Origin: Aaosphaeria pasadenensis
Lineage: Eukaryota; Ascomycota; Dothideomycetes; Pleosporales
Direction of reading: 5' to 3'
NCBI GenBank assembly: GCA_022813625.1
Contig: JAKLMB010000005.1
Location: 1,302,001 to 1,366,000 of the forward strand
Length of the DNA: 64,000 nt
The notes under the pieces were generated by a model, which ran no database searches, had not been told where the DNA came from, and saw only the letters and a program-made list of their open reading frames with translations. Below are positions 11,240-21,103 of the stretch, piece after piece (the stretch's first letter is position 1; every line of letters starts with the position of its first letter). The translations under genes were made by a program, and so were the position numbers.

Positions 11240-12654
11240 TTACGCTTTTGATGTTTTGATAATCTTGGAACTCTCTTCCGCCACACTTTTCGCTGCCTTG
11301 TCAAGTGCATCTTTGGTCTGCGTGGCAGCGCTTGCCAAAACATCCTGCGCCTTGGTTGCTGCACTGCCTGCGGCCTCGAGGCTCCTCGAGTATGCCTCGC
11401 CAGCCTGTTCTTTGCCTTGCTCATACGCGTCTTGGGCCTGTGTTGATGCCTGTTTGGCCAATTCTTCGGGGCTGGGGTATTTCTTCATCGACTTCAGGAT
11501 TAGGTAGTAGATGTTGATGATGGCGGCGTGGATGCGATCTTTCATGAGCATGGTGATTCCGTGAGAAAAGAAGCCCTTGACTACCTCTGCGCCAAGACCT
11601 TGATACAGCGCCCATATTCCCTCCGTCTTTGCGATGCGCAGAATGGTGCTGAAAACGGTGCGCTGCCTGGCTTTCACTGTCAACGGATCGAGTGCGGCCG
11701 CTGGCTTCTCGGTCTCGGAGGTAGGTCCCGTAGGTTGAGCCGGCTTTTGCGAGGACACTTGAGCCCGCGCCTTCGCGAGTGAGAAGGGATATGTGACTGT
11801 GGAAGCAAGAGCTTTACTAATGGCGGCGAGGAGAAAGGTGATTCGCGCGCCTGGATCCTGTCGGCGATCTCGAGGTACTAGAAGTCTGAGAAGCACCTTA
11901 TGGAGCAGGAAAGTAATTGACGGATTGAGAGTCAGCACCAAACTGGCCGAATATCCAGACCAGAAGCCCTGCAACCCCTTCTCTTCTCGAATTTGTAGTG
12001 CTATATCTTTCAGACTGAGATTTGGCGATGCTGTGGCCGATGGGTTACGCGCTGCGACCATCGCAGCAGTTTGCTTTCTCGTGACGATATTCTGGAGAGG
12101 TGTTGTCCAGAACTTTGAGAATGCTCCCGCGACGACTCCAACACCAATCTCATCCAGCGCGGAGAGACTACGCGTCCCTTGCGAGTTTAGCCTTCTCTGT
12201 CTGGCGTACGTATATGCCAGAAAGAACAAGAAGCTGTCCGTGACGCTTTTCAGCGTTTCCGGCACAACACCCGTATAGAACGCCTTTATGCCTCCTTCCG
12301 CATCATATATCTTCTCAACTGCATCCTGGAAATTCTTGTAGTTCGCCTCCTTATGGTCCTCTGTCTGGAATTGCTTCTGAACTTGAAGTCGAGTGATGAC
12401 GAGGTCGAGCGGATAGGTGATGAGCTTCGAGATTGCGGTTCCGGCTGCTCCTGATACTGCGTGTCCTAGAGCTGGTAGAGCAGGGCCAATGCCACTCTCT
12501 TGGGGCGACGACTCTTCCTGTACAATGTGGTATAGAGTGAACGCGTCCTAACATGTTTGTGAGCGCGACTGTCTTCATGTGAATGTGCCGAGGCAAATCA
12601 TACTAGCTGTGAATTGTAGACGTAAGTCATGGTGGATATTTCCCGGTGAGACAT
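11240..12654 (-). CDS. Peroxisomal adenine nucleotide carrier (PMP47/ANT1-like) with LEA-like tail
   Basis: A mitochondrial-carrier-family protein of about 452 residues. Exon 1 (12654-12604) joins exon 2 (12547-11240) across a 56-bp intron with phase 0. A second ATG at 12630 would give 444 residues. Carrier signatures appear three times: TYPLDLVITR, TTPLQNIVTR and TYPFSLAKAR. The segment TDSFLFFLAYTYAR resembles the block seen in the PMP47/SLC25A17 group, which exchanges ATP for AMP across the peroxisomal membrane to support fatty-acid activation. Two of the three signature acidic residues are replaced (Q and S), as is common in this subfamily. The last 85 or so residues are an Ala/Gln/Lys/Glu-rich amphipathic helix with SAATQTKDALDKAAKS-like repeats, resembling LEA or apolipoprotein helices. 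The body of the family is about 300-350 residues, so this tail is an addition. Confidence 0.82.
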
Positions 12655-13655
12655 CGCCTCAACACTGGTTTTAAGGAAAATACGAAAACAAATAAGAAAG
12701 GGGTATCTCGGAGTAATAACTAGAGAAACGGATGTGGAGAAAATGCGGGGGTTCACGATGCGGTCATGGTGTTGTTGAAGTCGGATCCGCTCTTTGTGTG
12801 ACCATTCACAGACGTCATCTGGAGCTCCGAGCTCAGATGAAAGCTTCGAGCTCGTGCTTCCCACATGTCACCACCAGCGCTAGTCGCAATCTATCATAGT
12901 GCAAAGTTCTACCAAACACCTCGTATCTAGGTACTTCTGATGATACTAGATATGATTTGTATGTACACAGTGTTTATGCCCCAATCAAGTCATTTGTACA
13001 AGATTATGATCTGAATGCTCGTGTGATTTCTCGCCCGCCTGAGGCCATACGCAAGACGAGTTATTGTACTTGCTTGAACGTATTTTTTTCGGGCTACTCA
13101 TAGTATAAGTTAGCAACGTTAGAATTGACAGGATGAGGAGTTGAGATTATGGCATACGCTCTTAGATAATGATGAGAAAATGGTGTGGCTTTCAGGTTCA
13201 TTCAGATACCCTCGCAATGTTATCAATATTTGCAATTGCGTTTATGGCGGTATTAAGTAAGGACTTCTTCCCAGGCGTGTATATCAGAAACGCAAGATCA
13301 TTTGTAGCATGAGAGAAATGCTGCCTACACCGCGGCTCGTACTATTTGTCCGGACTCCAACTTGAACCTATCTTCTTAGATTCTCCATGTGAAATTCTTC
13401 AAGTCTCCGGTCATCGGTCGAGCAAGACTATCAAAACGTAGCGTTGAAGGTTCACCGTAGGTGCGGCGCATCGAGCCGCGATCTAGCGAAGTGCGGCTTC
13501 GACATCCGTGGCCGACCATTTCGTCTAGTGAATGGAAGACAAAACATACTGGATAAAGTAACCGCTCAAATAGACATTCGCAACCAACATGCTGAGCACA
13601 AATACACAGACCAAACAATCCGATATCTTTCGCAATTGTTCAACAATAATTCACC
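12655..13655. promoter_or_regulatory. Divergent intergenic region: carrier and aldolase promoters
   Basis: About 1 kb lies between the minus-strand carrier and the plus-strand aldolase. The 190 bp before the aldolase are rich in CGG/CCG triplets (for example 13462-13515), the core of Zn2Cys6 sites. They include ACATCCGTGG at 13502-13511, an element found again in the promoter between the dehydrogenase and the permease of the same cluster. Confidence 0.45.
13502..13511 (+). promoter_or_regulatory. ACATCCGTGG element upstream of the aldolase
   Basis: This ten-base element lies about 145 bp upstream of the aldolase ATG. It is identical to the copy at 18414-18423 in the dehydrogenase/permease promoter. 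It contains CCG, the triplet bound by Zn2Cys6 factors, and a gene for such a factor lies in the same cluster. The operator role is inferred. Confidence 0.4.
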
Positions 13656-14586
13656 ATGCCATCCCAGACACTCATACCCACTCCCCCATCCATCGCCCCA
13701 AACAATCTTCTTGAGAATGCATCAAACAACCGCATCTGCACTGCATTCGGCATAAAGATCACGCCCGACACCTCGATCGTGCACATTGCGAAATCAGCCG
13801 GATATGACTCCCTCTTTATCGATATCGAACACACCTCCCTTACAATCAAGGATGCAAATCAGCTCTGTATAGCAGCCAACTCGGCAGGGATTACTCCATT
13901 TGTTCGGGTGCCTCATCAATGTGGTGATGGATTCATTCAGAGAGTGTTGGATCTTGGTGCGATGGGCGTGATTATACCACATATCCACGGAGTCGGTATG
14001 TAAACGTGGCGGCTGGATCGTCCTTTGCATTGAAAAGTAATGCAGAGCTAACGCTGTATCTTTCATGTTTTCAGAGGACGCAAAACGCGCTATTCGCATA
14101 TCGAAATACGCGCCATTGGGGAAACGATCCATCAGTGCTGGGTTCCCTCAGTTCGAGTTCGCACCATTACCTGTGGACACCATTACCACGGAGATGAACG
14201 CCACAGGGTCTACAGTATTCATTATGGTTGAAACGGCCGATGCTCTGGAAACTGTTGATGATATCGCGGCCCTTCCCGGCTGTGATGTATTACTTGTCGG
14301 CTCCAACGATCTGGCCTCAGAGATTGGTACATTGGGAGACTGGGATGCGCCGGCGTTCCTGGACGCTCTGGAGAAGGTCGGCAATGCAGCGAAGAAACAT
14401 GGAAAGTTGATGGGAATTGCAGGTCTTTATCATCGCCCTGACATACTAGAAAGGGTGATCAATGAGTTTGGGGCGAAGTGGATTGTTGGTGCACAGGACG
14501 TAGGCCTGCTGCTTCAGGGTGGAAAGTCGAATTCTGCACTCTTGAGAAGTTTGGAGAAGGTTTCTTCAAAGAATGGGACGTCCTAG
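13656..14586 (+). CDS. HpcH/HpaI-family aldolase (2-keto-3-deoxy acid type)
   Basis: Two exons (13656-13995 and 14075-14586) flank a 79-bp intron (GTATGT...TTTCAG) and give 283 residues, a full-length class II pyruvate aldolase. Family positions are visible: DIEHTS with the base His59, VRVP with Arg84, GAMGVIIPH near 101, Glu166 in IMVET and Asp192 in GSNDL. The last two are the divalent-metal ligands. Known: these enzymes cleave 4-hydroxy-2-keto acids to pyruvate plus an aldehyde. Neighbours are a Zn2Cys6 regulator, a 2-hydroxyacid dehydrogenase and an ACS-type permease, which suggests uptake and breakdown of an organic or sugar acid. Its stop codon lies only 11 bp from the stop of the convergent regulator gene. 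The substrate cannot be told from sequence. Confidence 0.88.
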
Positions 14587-14597
14587 ATTGTAGTATA

Positions 14598-17112
14598 TCA
14601 TGATGGTCGAGCTATCTGCCTTTCGAATTCTTCCCAATCCGTTGAGTCTGCTCCTGTGAACATAAAATTGCCGCCAAAGTCTAGGTTGAAGTCATCAAGA
14701 TTCATGTCATTGAAGTCATGGTTATTCATGTCCATTCCCTCAAGATAGTCAAGAGAAGTATGAGGCAAAGACAGTGATAGTCTCCAGTCTTTCCCTTCGA
14801 TGGGCTCCATGGAAATCGTCGTGCCCGGAAGATCAAGCTCAGGAGGGCCAGTGTTTGACAAGCCGGGTGTGGGCTCCAAAGGTACTGTCGGTGTTGCCCG
14901 TTGAGCACTGTGATCACAACACCCTACTGAAATTCTCTCCACTGAAGAATGCAGAGCGATGTCTAAGTGTTCGCACATTTGTTCCACATCGACAAGCCTC
15001 TTAGTAGCTGCTTTGTTACCACTTTGGGAGAGGTATCGAAGAATGTGCATCGCCCCACCGATCCCCTGTACACCCGCACCTGGCTTCTTTTCCGAATATA
15101 CAATTTCGACAAGCACAAAGACGAAAGCACTTGAAACACTTGCGTCAAGATCGAAAAATCCGAACTTTGCTATTTCAATTGTCAGCCTTGTAAATTATGA
15201 GGCGTCTACGAATTACCTAACAAGCCTTGTTGCCGGAGCGCAAGCAGTACATCAAGGCTCCGACCTGCAGCCTCGATGCAAGTAGCTGATAGCTTCTGCA
15301 AAGGTGATGTATCAGCCAATAAAGCATCTATGTTCACGCCGTTCGACTTAGAGGTCGCCAAATGGAGAAGAATTGGCCTTGTAGTCAGTGCCATCGCCTA
15401 GAACAATTATTAGACTGGATCCTGTAATCAACGGTTACCATAATACCTGAAAAAGCATTAAATGCAATGTTGCTCCAGTTCGAGTTACCGTGAGAGGTTG
15501 TGAGAAGTCGAGAGTGTATTCTGAGGGCATTGATTTCCATATTTGCGCAAGCTCTGACAAGATATCTTGAACACGTCTCAGATATCTTCTCTCAGACGTC
15601 GGTTTGTGGCTATAGACACCTATCGTAGATATGGTCAGACTAGGATCGGGGTTTTACGAGTGTAACGTACTCTGAATTATCTTGCCAGTTATTCTAGCAA
15701 TTTGGATATTCAGATTCAACGCCATAGTCGAATAGAAGCCAGGCGAGTCTATAGGTAGTGGCACAGTTATATCATCATCGCTGACCCCAATCGGATTCCC
15801 AGTTGCGGCGGCCAATCGCCTACATCCTTTAGTTTCATGCTCTATCTCGATGGAAACAACATACCTCTCCTGCATGTAGATTGTCCACCATAATCGGTTG
15901 CGATGAGTCATCTGCGATCGTGGCATAGCTTGTGTCGTTTTATCGCGAGCGAGGCCATTAGATAAGGCCAATCTCAGTGCGACGCCGGCCTTTGTTTGGT
16001 TATGTTAGCTTTAGCTGGAGACATAGAATATACCTTCATAGAACTCACGTATACATAGGCGTCGTCCTTACGGTCTGAGCATTGGAGGAAGAAAGCAAAC
16101 AGGCCCATAATTTCCACTGCGAGAGTATCTGCGTTGCGTAAAGTGCAGAGTGATGGGAGACGATTGATAGCCCCTAGGAAGTATTCTGCACCAGGAAAGG
16201 ATGATCCTTCTTTCAGTTTTCCTTGGAGAAGGCCGCCGAGCGAGAATACCATCAGCATTTCAACGTACCAAAGATCATCAGATACATTTTGGGCGGGAAA
16301 ACCGTCATAAAAGCTGGATAGTCTGTCAGAAAAGGCCCGTGGATCTATGAGGTGCTGCACCCGTCCAATTGAGGCGAGTACAGTGTTTAGTAAATCATGT
16401 GCTTGCTCTTCACTGGGCCAGTCAATATTTTCTAAATTGTGGAGAACTTTTGATCCATCAGGTTCGAGATTGTAGACGTTGTCAGGACTTTCCGTTGGTA
16501 GGCTCGCCCCGATTTGAATGCTGGTATTTATATTTGTGGGTAGCCCCCGGATTCTCGAACCAAAGTGAATGCTTGAGGACATAGTAGAGTCCATGAGGAT
16601 CGCTGGTAAACGCTTAGATATAATTAAGAAAAAGAAGAAGCACTCGGATATCCACTAACGAGATGCTTGCGAGCTTTCCCCAGTCTCAGTGAGTCCTTCC
16701 TGATCAACAGGGCTGGGACTGGAAGGCACAGTGCTTCGTTCCGGCTGAATCGCGATATTTGAGTTCTCTCGTCCCTCGATAGAGGAAACCAGTCTTTCCA
16801 GATCTTCTACATAGCTGGAACCCATGAGAAGAATGGATAGGACCTGCGGAGAGGACTACTTTACGCTACTGAGTACATCTTCTTTCGAACGTTCTCAGGG
16901 AAAATGCATTCGAGCTGTCTTTTCAAGCAATAACGGCACGGTTGGATACCGGAGCATTTAATTTTCCGTTCTCTACAGGAGGTACATCTACAATGTTTAG
17001 TCTCTCCAAAGGATTCTGTTGAGGTTGGGGTCAAGTACGCCTGTGATGTTCGCGCTGCTTCTCCGCGTGAGGCAGACATCCTTGTTCGTTTTGCGGGAGG
17101 TTCTTCGAGCAT
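14598..17112 (-). CDS. Zn2Cys6 transcription factor of the aldolase/permease cluster
   Basis: I rebuilt seven exons: 17112-16877, 16814-16660, 16602-16049, 15989-15671, 15619-15447, 15397-15217 and 15169-14598. The six introns are 47-62 bp. All phases agree and yield 729 residues. The zinc cluster is Cys43, 46, 53, 59, 62 and 69 (C-x2-C-x6-C-x5-C-x2-C-x6-C), followed by a YVEDLERLV dimerisation helix. The middle region has the fungal-specific TF domain (PF04082) pattern: the LRLALSNGL and RLWWTIYMQER segments. The C-terminus is acidic, rich in Asp and Asn (residues around 690-715), and could be an activation domain. It lies between the aldolase and the dehydrogenase and is the likely pathway regulator. 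I chose the start because ATG at 17112 is the first in-frame ATG after an upstream non-ATG frame. Confidence 0.87.
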
Positions 17113-17275
17113 GATGAAAATGCTCCATCCTCTGGTACGAGACGTAGGTGTGGTGGTCAAGTTGAGAGTGCGGTCAGGCGCTTTAAAGCCATTACATTCA
17201 TTACATAATATGACCTATACCCAAATTTGATCGATTTCCCTTAAAGAAAGCTCTACCCCACTCTGATCGTAAACT

Positions 17276-18271
17276 CTATCTCCGCCCCCCTAGATCTAAA
17301 TATTTAGCTACATTATTCAACGCTGTGGTTGCCGTCAGGACTTGGGTTTCAGCTGTGGTTGCCCCAATGTGTGGAGTGCTGATGACTTTTCCTGTCGCCC
17401 AAAGTCTTTCATATCGGTCAAGAGTCGGCGGTTCTTCTTCGTGACAATCTAGACCAGCTCCAAAAATCGAATCGCTCTCCAAGGCTTGTATGAGATCGTC
17501 TTCATTCACAATGCCACCCCGTGCTACGTTGATAAGAATAGCTTCACGCTTCATCTTCTTGAACTGCAATTCGCCAACCATGCCCCGTGTTTGTGCAGTT
17601 AAGGGAACGTGCAGGGTCAGGACATCGACATGAGCTAACATATCTGCCCAATCTTGGACTCTTTTATGAGGAATATCACTCCAAGCATCCTCTGGAGCAA
17701 AGGGGTCGCAAGCGTAGATGGATGCATTAAACGCTCCTCTGAATATTCGAGCGACCGCTGAACCGATGTTGCCCATGCCTACAATTCCAATCGTTCTACC
17801 AGTCATTGTTCTACCGCAGCAGTGTTCCTTTCGCACCTCTGACCCGGCTGCCTGCTTGACTGATATGATTCGTAATTGTCGAGCAACAGCCATGGTTAAG
17901 CTCAGAACGAGCTCAGCGACCGACTGCGCATTGACACCAGGAGTATTCAAAATAGCAATCCCTCGTTGTTCGCACGCAACTTGATCGATGATATCAATGC
18001 CCGTTCCCTGCTTTCCAATTGCTCTCAATTTTTTGGCAACATGTACAGCTTCAGCCGAGATGGGCTTTTCGCGGACGAGTATAGCATCAGCGTTCGCTTG
18101 CCAATTCAAAGCTTCGGGGTCATCATGTAGGACTGTGTTGAAAAGTTTCTGACTGTGGAGGATGGCTTCCTCAGGAAACTGTTCGAGAAGGTAGATAGTT
18201 GGACGGTTGGTTGAGTATGGTCCTCGAACATCGATGACTGACTCTTCTGCTTCGATTCTCGCAGGCGCCAT
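17276..18271 (-). CDS. NAD-dependent D-2-hydroxyacid dehydrogenase (SerA-like)
   Basis: Single exon, 331 residues, close to the family's 310-340 for enzymes without a regulatory ACT domain. The Rossmann motif GMGNIG spans residues 165-170, with an Asp (189) about 20 residues on in the usual NAD-selecting place. The catalytic set is present: Arg251 in NVARGG, Glu near 280 in HEEEPP and His301 in TPHIG. Known: the family reversibly oxidises D-2-hydroxyacids (3-phosphoglycerate, glycerate, lactate and others) in the cytosol. It resembles D-3-phosphoglycerate dehydrogenase, but its place beside an HpcH/HpaI aldolase, a regulator and a permease argues for a catabolic rather than serine-synthesis role. 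It is transcribed divergently from the permease across a 472-bp promoter. Confidence 0.88.
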   Translation of the reverse strand: MAPARIEAEESVIDVRGPYSTNRPTIYLLEQFPEEAILHSQKLFNTVLHDDPEALNWQANADAILVREKPISAEAVHVAKKLRAIGKQGTGIDIIDQVACEQRGIAILNTPGVNAQSVAELVLSLTMAVARQLRIISVKQAAGSEVRKEHCCGRTMTGRTIGIVGMGNIGSAVARIFRGAFNASIYACDPFAPEDAWSDIPHKRVQDWADMLAHVDVLTLHVPLTAQTRGMVGELQFKKMKREAILINVARGGIVNEDDLIQALESDSIFGAGLDCHEEEPPTLDRYERLWATGKVISTPHIGATTAETQVLTATTALNNVAKYLDLGGRR

Positions 18272-18743
18272 GGCGAAGTGGTTTGGTATGCACTTGGGTA
18301 ATGATAAGTGAAGCTGCCTAACTAAAAATTCAATATTGGCATCAACCTCTTTTATGTTATTAGTAGCCGGCAGGCCTTCTTTCTGCTGGATTACCTACTG
18401 GTCTGCGGTGTTAACATCCGTGGGGCACTGGTTGCTCGATTCACTACTCAGGTGTCGGCTTGCACATCCGGCGCTGTTTGGAAACGCCAAAAACCGCGGC
18501 CTCGACATCCGGCGGACACTCGACACCTTCTCAAAATTCTTCCCCACGGGGTCTCCATTCTTCGAACCACATTCTAGCAAGGGTGTTAATACATCTAAAT
18601 GCATAGACCATTTTCTAGTATTTAATAAGACCATGGCCGAAGTAGTATTCTAAATTTCCAAAGCAGTGACATTTCCTAACCCATTGCAATCTCGAAAGCC
18701 TCAATTAGTTGCTTTCGGTTCTCTCATCATCACTTTCATCATC
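18272..18743. promoter_or_regulatory. Bidirectional promoter of dehydrogenase and permease
   Basis: 472 bp separate the two divergent starts. Three copies of an ACATCCG element lie within 101 bp: 18414-18423 (ACATCCGTGG), 18464-18473 and 18505-18514 (both ACATCCGGCG). A CCGCGG palindrome is near 18493 and more CGG triplets are present. The spacing of 50 and 41 bp and the CGG/CCG content fit Zn2Cys6 operator sites. The bound factor would most simply be the regulator at 14598-17112, which is inferred. Confidence 0.5.
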
Positions 18744-20391
18744 ATGACAGACATCGTAAAGTCCAATGGAGATGAGCAGGTTGAGATCTCGACCGCAAAA
18801 GAAGGCCAAGAGCTTGCAGTCGCCTACCAGATCGATCCAGTAGAGGAGAAGGCAGTGTTGAGAAAGCTCGACCGCGTGATTCTTCCGCTCATGGCTCTTG
18901 TATACTTTTTTCAATGTAAGTTTTCGTGGGATACATGTTGCAATAAACTAACGTAGGTAGACCTTGATAAACAGAGTATCAATTATGCAGCGGTATTTGG
19001 TCTTTCCGACGATCTTCGACTCTCCGGCATAGAGTTCTCCTGGGCCATTTCTCTCTTCTACTTCGGCCAGTTTGTCTCCGAGTATCCTGCAGCATATATG
19101 ATGAGCAGATTTCCAATCACCCTATTCGTTGGGATAACAGTGTAAGTGATCTTTCAAGGAAGATACAAACATATTAGAATGGCAGTCTGATCATGTTGCA
19201 ATGGACAGCATTCTCTGGGGTTTATGCGAAATGACCCTTGGAGCTACGCAAAACTGGCCGGGGCTGGCAACTGCAAGATTCTTCCTGGGCTTCACGGAGG
19301 GAGCTATCGCACCTTCATTCATGATCATTACAAGTGGCTGGTATAAACGTAGTGAGCACCCAGTGAGAATAGCGTATGTCCCCCAAAACGACAATGCGCA
19401 GTCTTAAGCTAATGGATATAGCACATGGGTTTCCATGTTCGGTATCTCTCAAATCGTCGGCGGAGTTATGATGTACGGCATTGGTGGCGCTCACATGGCT
19501 CTTGCATCGTGGCGCGTCCTTTTCCTTGTTTGCGGTGGTCTTACTGTTACTTGTGGCATACTCTTCATGATTTTCATGCCTCGCAGTACCACGACCGCAT
19601 GGTTCTTAAACGAGCGAGAACGAAACATCGCAACTGAACGACTGGCAGTTGATCGCGCGACACGAGACCGATCCTCTTTCGACATGGCACAACTAAAGGA
19701 AGCGTTGACCGACCCGCGGACCGCCCTATACGCACTCATGGCGCTGTTCATTACCCTCCCAACACCAATCGTCAAGTTCTCTTCCCTCGTCATCAGCGGC
19801 TTCGGCTTTACACCGTTCAGAACAATGCTTGTTGGACTACCAGGCGGTGCGATATCATTCGCGCTCGTCTGGGTAGGTGCCTTAGGTCCTGCACTTCGAC
19901 CTAACACCCGCTGCTTCATCGGCATCTTTGTCGCTGCTATGCCAATGATGGGAACATTACTACTACTGCTTCTACCTGCTAGCAATAGTTGGGGCATTGT
20001 GGTCAGCACATGGTTTGCTGGATCCACTGCGCCGCCCCTGTCCGTCACTGTTGGCCTCATGGCATCGAATGTCAAAGGAAACACCAAGAAATCTGTGGTT
20101 AGCGCCGTCTTCTTCATCTTCTACACTATAGGATGCATTGTGGGCCCACAGTTATGGCAGAAGAAAGACGCGCCAAGGTATACCAAAGGATGCATCACAA
20201 GTGTGGTCAGCTTTTGTTGCCTAATCATTTGCTACATTGTGTACTACATGACTGCGAAGATCAGTAATCGGAATAGAGAGGCAATTATGGATATGGACGA
20301 ACATATGGATAGTAATGGGTGCCAAGTTGGCGTCAGTGTGGACTCTGATCACACTGAGAAGCAAGATATGGCTTTTAGATACAGCTACTAA
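18744..20391 (+). CDS. MFS permease, anion:cation symporter family (Dal5/Tna1-like)
   Basis: Four exons (18744-18915, 18961-19141, 19209-19373 and 19422-20391) with introns of 45, 67 and 48 bp join in frame to give 495 residues. The segment YLDKQSINYAAVFGL after the first membrane helix is characteristic of the ACS family (yeast allantoate, nicotinate and biotin permeases). WSIS/FYFGQF, GATQNWPGLATARFFLGFTEG and GWYKRSEHP also match conserved loops of that family. About twelve membrane helices are expected in the plasma membrane. It is divergent from the dehydrogenase and downstream of the cluster regulator, and its likely job is to import the acid the cluster degrades. The exact substrate is not deducible. 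Confidence 0.9.
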
Positions 20392-21103
20392 ATGGATGCG
20401 GAGAGTCGTCATCTATCGCAAGTTCTTGTAGGATTCTTTACATCTTAGAATGGGGTACCGTTCATTTTGTGCCTTTTCTTGAATAGACCAAAAACACACA
20501 TTCAATTAACGCTCCCGTATTCTCTACAAAAATGCAGATAAGCATCTCTGAACATCCGGGGCACTTCGATGTTATCAGATTTAATGCGTCGTGTTCTTGT
20601 ATTGAAGAATTGAAGTAGTTAAAGGACTTGAGTATTCGACAATTAGAAGGGCTTGAGAGCATGAGTAGTACACTGAACACACAGTGCTCATGTCATGGCC
20701 ACGCAAAGTCGAGAACTCTCCACCTCATTAACCCCACATAATCAACTAGGAATGTATCTGAATAGACTAACATTACTGATGCAAACAAGCTATCAATTTG
20801 TACGCACGATGATACCCTCCATCTACTAACCTAACATTGCCACCAAGATGTTACGGAAGCTTGATACAAATGGTAGGGGAAAAAACGTTCCATCATGCAA
20901 ATAGAACGATGGAATTTCGGAAAATTGTACTCAGAGACCATATCAAGTGCCCAATACCGAGGAGTGAGAAATAGTGACAATTTGACCAACAAATCGTACT
21001 GATGATTCTGACCCTAGTAAGTCTTTGTCGAGTCGACGTGTTTCCCCGGTATGACTAGGATGAAATTCATGCTTAGTTGAGCAATGCTCTAGTTAATGGG
21101 AGT
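20392..21103. other. Convergent 3' flanks, no gene seen
   Basis: About 700 bp lie between the permease stop and the stop of the minus-strand secreted repeat protein. Only short frames occur. The sequence is likely the two 3' UTRs plus spacer. Confidence 0.5.

Noticed and set aside
16844..16869. 26-bp intron in the cluster regulator
   Set aside because: Too short for a spliceosomal intron; a 62-bp alternative (16876-16815) gives a better join and matches the family linker.
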